From: an uncultured Gammaproteobacteria bacterium
Lineage (GTDB): Bacteria; Pseudomonadota; Gammaproteobacteria; Pseudomonadales; Halieaceae
Length of the DNA stretch: 55,630 nucleotides
NCBI GenBank assembly: GCA_902519405.1
Contig: CABYJX010000007.1
Location: 1-55,630, forward strand
Reading direction: 5' to 3'
Within the stretch, counting starts at the first letter, position 1. Each line of letters opens with the position of its first letter. Positions 10,149 to 17,800 of the stretch are shown here, in pieces. The translations under genes and the position numbers were made by a program. A model generated the notes under the pieces. It saw only the letters and a program-made list of their open reading frames with translations. It had not been told where the DNA came from and ran no database searches.

Positions 10149-10577
10149 ATGGTGCCTACTATTTTCCGCTATAAATCGATAGTTTTTGTGACTTTAATTA
10201 GTCTCTTTCCAAGTCTTCTTCAAAGCGAAGAGTTTTATGATGCATCGGACGCGTGGATTGAAAAAATAGAGGCCACTAACTCCCTAGACTATCTATTTGA
10301 AGGGATGCCGAATCCTCGTATTAATTTTGATGAAGTAATTTTTAAAAGCCTCTATATACCAAAGGAATGGTTTACTTCAACGAGTTATACGTTTGCCCCT
10401 GAATCTCCAGACGACATTGTCTTTGTGCAAGATATCAGAACGCTAGTCGGGTTCGGAAACTATGCTCAAAATAAGGATACGACCTTCGTTGGATATTCGG
10501 CATGGTCTGCTAATTGTCTTACTTGTGGAGTGGGAATTGTCGTGAGCTATGATCCCAGACAGCGATTACGTCTATAG
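10149..10577 (+). CDS. Secreted protein of unknown function, C-terminus runs into a module remnant out of frame
   Basis: 142 residues from the ATG at 10149 (GGAG eleven bases upstream; a TTG at 10131 would only add six residues). Signal peptide YKSIVFVTLISLFPSLLQS, then an acidic mature part (FYDASDAWIEKIEA, SPDDIVFVQDIRTLVGFGNY) ending in SANCLTCGVGIVVSYDP and RQRLRL. The last codons (10553-10577) are the module 3' end sequence (fragment C) read in the wrong frame: the module frame there reads SQTAITSIETRTI. The gene's natural end was therefore probably replaced by a rearrangement. Function not recognised. Confidence 0.6.
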   Translation: MVPTIFRYKSIVFVTLISLFPSLLQSEEFYDASDAWIEKIEATNSLDYLFEGMPNPRINFDEVIFKSLYIPKEWFTSTSYTFAPESPDDIVFVQDIRTLVGFGNYAQNKDTTFVGYSAWSANCLTCGVGIVVSYDPRQRLRL

Positions 10578-10610
10578 AGACTAGGACGATTTGTTGCTAC
10601 ATTTTAAGCG
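10553..10610 (+). repeat. Orphan 3' end of the four-Cys module (fragment C)
   Basis: Reads SQTAITSIETRTICC in the module frame, which differs from the frame of the overlapping gene end. The DNA cccagacagcgattac is shared with the ends of the genes finishing at 10006 and 14206. Confidence 0.7.
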
Positions 10611-10725
10611 GTAAATTTGCTTTCTGTTAGATCTATACATGTTTATACTATTTTTCTTGGTTAGACTCTAAGACTTTCAAAAGGAGAGTTAAACGTAGCT
10701 GTTGTTCGAATTGGGGCAAGTGGCA

Positions 10726-11388
10726 ATGCAGAACACAAAATTTTTCCTATTAAGTTGTATTTTCGGTTTGTTTGGAGGGTTACTAGGGACTTTCTTTTTT
10801 TCAAAAAAAAATATTGTTGAATCAGTGGATTACGAGTCAGTGCTAAAATCAGAGTCATTGGTAACTCCTAGTTTTCCTTCACCGCTGAATGCCGAGTGGA
10901 ATGCAGGAATTCTGAAAAATGCCATAGCAAGAATTATTGCACTCGAAAAAGAGATCGAAGCGCTTAAGATCGAGCGATCTTCTTCCACTGAAGTCTTGGG
11001 TGGAGATAGCGATAATGTGGCAGTGAGCGAGGACGTATTTCCAGTCAGTACTATTTCTAGATTTGTGAGCAGTGGGCCTTTTTCCGAGAGAAGAGTTAGT
11101 CCTGAAGATTGGTATGCCAATTTAACTGGGGACAACGGCACGCCCGTGACGATTTCCTCTCAACCTCAAGCCATATCGAGTATAGACTGCAAATACTCGG
11201 CTTGCAGAGCTGAAGTCACCTTAGATTTGTTGGATCAAGCTATAGCAGGTGATGGAGCTGAACTGACTCCACTGGAATTACACTTCGAGGCAATGAGTAT
11301 GTTATCTAGAGCAACAGATAGTAATGTTGAAATCATTGAAGGGGCCAAGTCAGGTGGTAACGCCGTATATTATATCAAGTCGAAGTAG
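10726..11388 (+). CDS. Membrane-anchored periplasmic protein of unknown function
   Basis: 220 residues from the ATG at 10726 (GGGG nine bases upstream; an in-frame TTG at 10702 is less likely). One N-terminal helix (FFLLSCIFGLFGGLLGTFFF) is followed by Lys, giving an anchor. A coiled-coil stretch (NAIARIIALEKEIEALKIE) follows, then a compact C-terminal domain with two close cysteines (SSIDCKYSACRAEVTLDL), probably a disulfide in the periplasm. It lies inside the secreted-protein block. The family is not recognised. Confidence 0.7.
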   Translation: MQNTKFFLLSCIFGLFGGLLGTFFFSKKNIVESVDYESVLKSESLVTPSFPSPLNAEWNAGILKNAIARIIALEKEIEALKIERSSSTEVLGGDSDNVAVSEDVFPVSTISRFVSSGPFSERRVSPEDWYANLTGDNGTPVTISSQPQAISSIDCKYSACRAEVTLDLLDQAIAGDGAELTPLELHFEAMSMLSRATDSNVEIIEGAKSGGNAVYYIKSK

Positions 11389-11459
11389 TTAGAGTCTGGG
11401 GTAAAAATTAAATTAGTATGCATTTATGGGGTGTGAGTATTGTAGATAGGAGTACTGTG

Positions 11460-11957
11460 ATGTTTATTTTGTTTCGAGTTGTTCTGATTTTTACCCTGAT
11501 TGGTATATTTGTATTTAGGGTAGAAGCAGATCCAAAAATAACTTCGCAACATCCCGCCGTTTGCGAAGCTATCAACCCAGCTCAAAGTCAGAGAATGCAG
11601 TGGAGGGAGAGAGGTTTAACTAACACTGGATCAACCCCTCTGTGGGTGATGTGCCCCCTTATCACCGAAATAGATCTCTCTAGATCAGATCCATATAACA
11701 CCTATAACCTTCATGCCATCGTTTTAAGAAACGATAGTTTTTCGGTTATGGAAATCGAGTGTGCTTTTCGTTTTTTCTCATATAGTCAGGACAATTGGGT
11801 GAATAAACCATTAGAAAAAGTGGCTCTATCGAGTGGTATCTCAGATTCTATAATTTTTGAACACGATTATGACGCACCCCAAAGCGCAAGTATTGCCTGT
11901 AAGTTACCAAACAATGGAGTCATCGAAGGGTTGGCTAGCGCAATTATTCCAAACTAG
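11460..11957 (+). CDS. Secreted stand-alone four-Cys module protein
   Basis: 165 residues from the ATG at 11460, chosen because AGGAG lies seven bases upstream and the signal peptide (FILFRVVLIFTLIGIFVFRVEA) then starts correctly. Nearly the whole mature protein is the module: AVCEAINP, MQWRERGLTNTG, WVMCPLI, IECAFRF, IACKLPNNGVI. This shows the module can fold alone rather than being only a tail of large proteins. It is diverged in sequence from the other copies. Function unknown; with its neighbours it suggests a cell-surface or secreted role. Confidence 0.75.
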   Translation: MFILFRVVLIFTLIGIFVFRVEADPKITSQHPAVCEAINPAQSQRMQWRERGLTNTGSTPLWVMCPLITEIDLSRSDPYNTYNLHAIVLRNDSFSVMEIECAFRFFSYSQDNWVNKPLEKVALSSGISDSIIFEHDYDAPQSASIACKLPNNGVIEGLASAIIPN

Positions 11958-12064
11958 AGACATTTTCTTTTTTTCTAATCAAATCTTAGTAACATCTGCT
12001 GCTTATATCTGACCCTAGGGTGGCTATCCTGTATTATCACTATATTCCCCACTAGGAAAGTTTT

Positions 12065-14206
12065 GTGAAATCTATTTTACTACGCCGATGCCAAATTCAG
12101 ATTTTAATTTTCATTTGGATCGGAATATCGCAAATAACTCATGGTCTGGATGAAATATTCACTCTAAATACCCCAAAAGAAATTCAACTACAAATTAATG
12201 ACCTCGGATCATTCAAAGCTGCGAACGTTAGTGCAGCCAATGGAGAAGTAGAGCTTGTATCAACGCCGGACGTGGGCGCTGAAGAAGGAGTTTTCTCCTT
12301 AATTTATACAAGTACGAAATTACAAAATATTAACCATCGTCTATCGATCACGGGTACGGATATTATCGAAATCAACGTAGTGGATTCGGAGAACTACTCA
12401 ACAACGTTTAGTTATGATGTGATAACGCAGCCCCAGCCAACCGAAAAAAATTATTTACAACCTTCCCACGAGCTTCAGTATTCAAATATCAAGGTCGATT
12501 GGCATGACATACGGGTAAGGAATGGCAGGGATAATCCTGCAGTATGTCCCCGGTTTCAAGGCGAAAACGAATGGGATGACTACTCCGGAGTAGGGTTTGC
12601 CGATTTCAATGGAGACGGCTACGACGATTATGTACTGCATCCTCAGTTTAATGCGAGGCGCGATTCCGAACTAGAATTTGCACTTGGATTGGTTCCAAGG
12701 GAATTAGAGCTCTATCTTTACAAAGATGGCTCCTTTATTTACGAACCGATCAAATATAACGGTCGCGCTAGTAATGATCCTCTTAAATTTCATCTCGCCA
12801 GAAAAATCCTCGTTGGCGACTTCGATAACGATGGAGATCCTGACCTATATTTAGTAAATCATGGCACTGATGTGTACAGTGAAATAACATTTTCCGAAGA
12901 GCAATATCTTTTGGAAAATACTTTTGAAGCAACAGGGGGATTCACCGCGCACAAACTTACTCAAAAAATGGCGGCACATGCAGCTACCTCTGGTGACATT
13001 GATGGTGATGGAGATCTGGATATTTTTACAAGGGGAGATAACAACCCGCAGGTAGATGACAGTATAAAGTTCTGGGGGTTTCTAATTAATAATGGCAACA
13101 ACTCTTTCGTATTAGATCAATCTCTTGTGTCCCCAGACGAATTTTGGTTTTGGTGGGCACAATTTCACTTTGAGTTAGTGGATGTGGATGAAGATGGTTT
13201 TTTAGATCTCATCATGGGTGGACATGAACAAGACAATAATGAAACTAATTTTGCAAAATATCCCACACTAAAAGAGTTTATCGATCTATCTCCTGAAAAA
13301 CACGCGGTTGGCAGAGTGAGGATAATGTGGGGAAGTAGTTCAAAGACCTATAGTGCCGAGAACATGACTATTATTCCAACCGTTCAGGACTACGGTACGA
13401 TTGCTGATCTTGATGTTTTCGATCTTAATAGAGACGGAACTCTTGAACTTTTAGTTACACGAACAGGAGGATCTCCAGATTCTCAAGAGAATTATTATGG
13501 GGGACATTTTGTCCAGATCGTAAGTTTTAAAGAAAGAGTACCCTCTGATATCACCAGCGATATGATCACTGGTAATTCTATTACTGGTAGCCAAGGCGCC
13601 TGCCCGCAAAATAATACTTTATGGATTACATGGATGAGTGCGCAAGACTATGACTATGATGGAGAACTAGATATCTATAGTGTAATGGTTGCGCCAGGTG
13701 GAGATGAGCGTATTCTGCATCGTTGGGAGTGGAATGGTAGTCGATTTATCAGAGTCTCTCCCAAGACCATACCTAATGGTTCTAACAAACGAGTTTATCC
13801 AGCAACCGTATGTAAAGCCGCTGATCCAAGAAATAGTTTAAAGTTACAATCTAGAGAATCGGGACTTACCAATACTGAAATCTCGGGAAATATTGGAATC
13901 ACTTGCGCGATCCCCAGAGATGCTTTCACAGGAGACCTTTTAGCGCCAACCACTTTATTGGATGTAGAGGTAAGTCTTCTGAAGACTACCGAGGATAATG
14001 ACACGGTTACCTGCACGCTGAATGAGTTTCTAGGTCAAGTAGTTTCTAATTCGGAGAGTTTTGAGATAGGTTTAAATGGTACAGCGACGACCACAAAGTC
14101 ATGGAACAACTGGCGACCTGCTAGTAACCTAACCAACTACACCATCACCTGTGACCTGCCGCCCCAAACAGCGATTACTTCTATAGAGATTAGAGCTATC
14201 TACTAA
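12065..14206 (+). CDS. Secreted FG-GAP/VCBS repeat protein with C-terminal four-Cys module
   Basis: 713 residues from a GTG (TAGGAAAG upstream). Signal peptide about residues 1-28 (IQILIFIWIGISQITHG). An N-terminal beta domain (residues about 30-130) is followed by a beta-propeller-like series of calcium-binding FG-GAP/VCBS repeats: DFNGDGYDDYVL, GDFDNDGDPDLYLV, GDIDGDGDLDIF, VDVDEDGFLDLIMGG, FDLNRDGTLELLV and QDYDYDGELDIYSV. From residue about 578 the four-Cys module follows (TVCKAADP, ITCAIP, VTCTLNE, ITCDLPPQTAITS). Such propellers usually bind surface ligands or glycans. Carried between other module genes on the same strand; the long spacing argues for separate promoters. Confidence 0.85.
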   Translation: MKSILLRRCQIQILIFIWIGISQITHGLDEIFTLNTPKEIQLQINDLGSFKAANVSAANGEVELVSTPDVGAEEGVFSLIYTSTKLQNINHRLSITGTDIIEINVVDSENYSTTFSYDVITQPQPTEKNYLQPSHELQYSNIKVDWHDIRVRNGRDNPAVCPRFQGENEWDDYSGVGFADFNGDGYDDYVLHPQFNARRDSELEFALGLVPRELELYLYKDGSFIYEPIKYNGRASNDPLKFHLARKILVGDFDNDGDPDLYLVNHGTDVYSEITFSEEQYLLENTFEATGGFTAHKLTQKMAAHAATSGDIDGDGDLDIFTRGDNNPQVDDSIKFWGFLINNGNNSFVLDQSLVSPDEFWFWWAQFHFELVDVDEDGFLDLIMGGHEQDNNETNFAKYPTLKEFIDLSPEKHAVGRVRIMWGSSSKTYSAENMTIIPTVQDYGTIADLDVFDLNRDGTLELLVTRTGGSPDSQENYYGGHFVQIVSFKERVPSDITSDMITGNSITGSQGACPQNNTLWITWMSAQDYDYDGELDIYSVMVAPGGDERILHRWEWNGSRFIRVSPKTIPNGSNKRVYPATVCKAADPRNSLKLQSRESGLTNTEISGNIGITCAIPRDAFTGDLLAPTTLLDVEVSLLKTTEDNDTVTCTLNEFLGQVVSNSESFEIGLNGTATTTKSWNNWRPASNLTNYTITCDLPPQTAITSIEIRAIY
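13795..14206 (+). repeat. Four-Cys C-terminal module, copy 3
   Basis: Closest to copy 1 at DNA and protein level: NSLKLQSRESGLTNT and PPQTAITSIEIR are nearly the same in both, while the middle segments differ strongly. This is the pattern expected if the ends recombine. Confidence 0.85.
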
Positions 14207-14281
14207 GACATCTACTAGGAAGCCAGTTTTTTTAATCCACTTCGTGTGTTAGTTTTCAATGCTTATGCCTGCATTGCTGGC

Positions 14282-14677
14282 TTAGGGAGAACTCAAAATA
14301 TCGCCGGGACACCTGTGAAGCACAGCATTTTTTAAACATAAGCTTCGTAATCTAAAGTTTTCCTCACTTGCTGGTTGTTCCGTTATAGACAGAAATGCAC
14401 TGTGCGACGGCCACCACACGGCGATAATTTCATCCAGTTCCTGACTGCCAATTGGTTGACCAAAGACGGGTAGTTGCCATAATTTTTTTCCACCCGCTTG
14501 GTCAATTAACATCCCAAGGACATGCATCCATTCCGTATAGAGTGCGCCATTTGGATAATCTGCCTCCGGTGCATAGGTATTCAAATTCAGCATGACCAGC
14601 GACGTATCGTCGTTACTGGTTGCAATTTTCTCAATTATTTCAAAATCATCTCTATTGGGTACAAAGTAGTCGTGCAT
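14282..14677 (-). CDS. DUF1330-like (dimeric alpha-beta barrel) protein
   Basis: 131 residues, AGGAGAG just before the ATG. Matches the DUF1330 pattern: VMLNLNTYAPEADYP, then EWMHVLGMLIDQAGGKKLW, then DEIIAVWWPSHSAFLSIT and a C-terminal ALKNA-like helix (SLCLKNAVLHRCPGD). These are small cytosolic proteins, often annotated as unknown or as monooxygenase-like barrels; no reaction can be assigned. It is the only minus-strand gene inside the secreted-protein block. Confidence 0.75.
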   Translation of the reverse strand: MHDYFVPNRDDFEIIEKIATSNDDTSLVMLNLNTYAPEADYPNGALYTEWMHVLGMLIDQAGGKKLWQLPVFGQPIGSQELDEIIAVWWPSHSAFLSITEQPASEENFRLRSLCLKNAVLHRCPGDILSSP

Positions 14678-14849
14678 TTCTCTCTCCTGATTTTATTCTA
14701 GAAAGATCCTATCCACTTGACGGTAACCATACAAGGTAATCATCGGTTCTCAGAACTAAATAGAAAAACTGACCTTGAGAGCAAAAACTACTCAGTTCTG
14801 ATCAATATATGCTATTTCATGCTAAGTCAGCTTCTAGTAACCTAGCTTG

Positions 14850-17800
14850 ATGATATTCAGAAACCTCGCTTCTAATTTCGTTATATTGGTGTCGTTTGCA
14901 TTAAGCATTGAATCCGTAATGGCAGAGATTGTATGGGGGAGCACGGTTGATATTGCTGGAACATCGGCCGCAGATGATGCGTCGATAGTATCGTCATCTG
15001 ATGGACAAAAAGTAGTCGCTCTTTGGAGGCAAACATGCAGTGGATGTTTTAGTCACGTCCAGACACGTGCAAGTAGCGATGCTGGGGCGACTTGGGGTGC
15101 TACTGCTACATTAAGTCCAACGAATGATGGTGGGAGTCATGCGGATAATCCACAGATTGCTATGTCGTCAGATGGAAACAGGGTTACTGTTGTCTATGAA
15201 CATGCTTCTTATGGTGGAATCAAGACTCACAGCAGTAGTGATGGTGGAAATACATGGAGTGCAGTTACTCTGCTTTCCGAGATTGGTAACAATGAGCGCG
15301 CTGAGTTTCCCAGGGTTGCCATGTCCTCAGATGGCTCAAAAATAACGATTGTTTGGCAAATATATAGCGATAGCTACGAAAAAAAAATTCAGGCACGTAG
15401 TAGCACAGACGGAGGAAATAGTTGGGGTTCGACATATGACTTATCGGTGGGTGGTGCAGACCCAGAGGGCGACGCAGCCGAACACCCAGATATAACCACC
15501 TCAGCTAATGGTACTTCAACAACCGTCGTCTGGCAGAACTATGATTTTGGAACGCCTAATCCCCCATACGCTATTAAATCACGTACCAGCTCCGACAGTG
15601 GGGCTAGTTGGAGTGCTGCTGTTGATGTGAGTATTAGCGATCATAACCTTGCCTATCCTGCGATTGCTGGATCTGATGATGGTGCCCGACTAAATATCGT
15701 ATGGAGATGCGATGATGGCCCCGGTGGAGATAGTTCTACAAGACTCATATGCTCATCAAGAAGTAGTAATTCGGGCTCGAGCTGGGCGGCGGGGACTCAA
15801 CTTTCTTCGACCGGATCTCAACCACCTGCGGTCGTTGCGTCAAGCGATGGCAGTAAGGTTAGTGTCAGTTGGGGACACGGTGATGGTTATATCAATAATA
15901 GCCCCAAAGATACAATTCAGGTGCGCAGTAGTTCGGACTTTGGTGCGAACTGGAACTCGCCTGTTCAAGTGTCTCCATCAGACAATTCTTTTGCGTCTGA
16001 GTATAATCCAAGCTCAGGTATTATGGCCGCATCATCTGCAGGCAATCCGATTATTGTATGGTTAACTGTTGAGGGTTCTAATTATGTAGTTAAAGGTAGA
16101 AGAAGCGTCGACAATGGAAATACTTGGGACCCAATCTTTGATCTTGGAAGTGGAGACGGCGGGACTGGAGATCCGGTTATTGCTATCTCTGCTGACGGTA
16201 GCAAGGTTAGTGCGCTATGGTTTAAGTATGATAACGCTGCCGGTAGCTACACCCTTCAATATCGTAATGGAGTAGTGCCAGCACTACCAGATCCTCCTTC
16301 AGGGCTATCGGCTTCTCCTAGTGATGCCCAGGTAACGATCAGTTTCACTGCGGGAAATTCCAATGGAGCTGCTATCACCAACTATGCCTACAGTACTGAC
16401 GGGACCAACTACACTATCTTAAATCCTGCTGATGCCACGAGTCCGATCACGATTACGGGTCTGACTAATGGTGCGACCTATTCGATACGACTCAAGGCGA
16501 TTAATTCTGTCGGACAAAGTCCGGCATCCAGTGCAGTCTCGGTAACACTGCCGAATGTGCCCGACGCACCGACGGGATTATCTGCGAGCGCGGGTAATGG
16601 CAGCGCGACCATCAGCTTCACTCCGGGTAATAGTAATGGTGCCTCGATCACCAACTATGCCTACAGCACCGATGGAACTAACTATACGGCACTGAACCCT
16701 GCTGATCCGACAAGTCCGATCAATATCAGCGGTCTTAACAATGGAACGACCTATTCGATACGACTCAAGGCAATTAATTCTTTAGGTTACGGTCCAGCCT
16801 CCGCAGCCGTGTCTGTAACGCCGAGTCTGCCGGTAAGTGCACCGGATGCACCGACTGGATTGTCAGCCTCATCCGGTGATGGGCAGGTAACGATTAGTTT
16901 TACTGCCGGTAACAATAATGGCGCAGCTATCACTAACTATGCCTATAGTACAGATGGGACCAACTATACGACACTGAATCCCGCCGATGCCACGAGCCCG
17001 ATTACAATTACTGGTTTGACCAATGGCACCACCTATTCGATACGACTTAAGGCGATTAATTCTGCCGGACAAAGTCCAGCTTCCAGTGCCGTATCTGTAG
17101 CACCGACAGCGTCGGTAAGTGCACCGGATGCGCCGACCGGATTGTCTGCCACACCAGGTGATAGAGAGGTGACGATCAGTTTTACTGCGGGTAATGGGAA
17201 CGGAGCCACGATCACCAACTATGCTTACAGTCTTGATGGATCGAGTTTTAGTAACTTAAATCCTGCAGATGCCATGAGTCCGATTACGATTACGGGACTG
17301 ACCAATGGCACAACCTATTCGATACGACTCAAGGCGATTAATTCTGCCGGACAAAGTCCAGCTTCCAGTGCTATCTCGGTAACGCTGCCTAATGTACCGG
17401 ACGCACCGACTGGATTGTCTGCGAGTGCGGGTAATAATAGAGTGACCATCAGTTTCACTGAAGGAAATTCCAATGGAGCCGCGATTACCAACTATGCTTA
17501 CAGTCTTAATGGATCGAGCTACACCAACTTAAGTCCTGCCGATGCCACCAGTCCCATTACGATTACGGGACTGACCAATGGCACAACCTATTCGATACGA
17601 CTCAAGGCGATTAATTTTGCGGGACAAAGTCCAGCTTCCAGTGCGATCTCTGCAACACCCCGCAGTGCACCTGACGCGCCTACAGGACTATCGGCTTCAT
17701 CAGGAGACGGAGAGGTTACTATAAGTTTCAATGCAGGAAATTCTAATGGAGCCTCGATTACCAACTATGCATATAACACCACAGGGTCGGAACTGAATGC

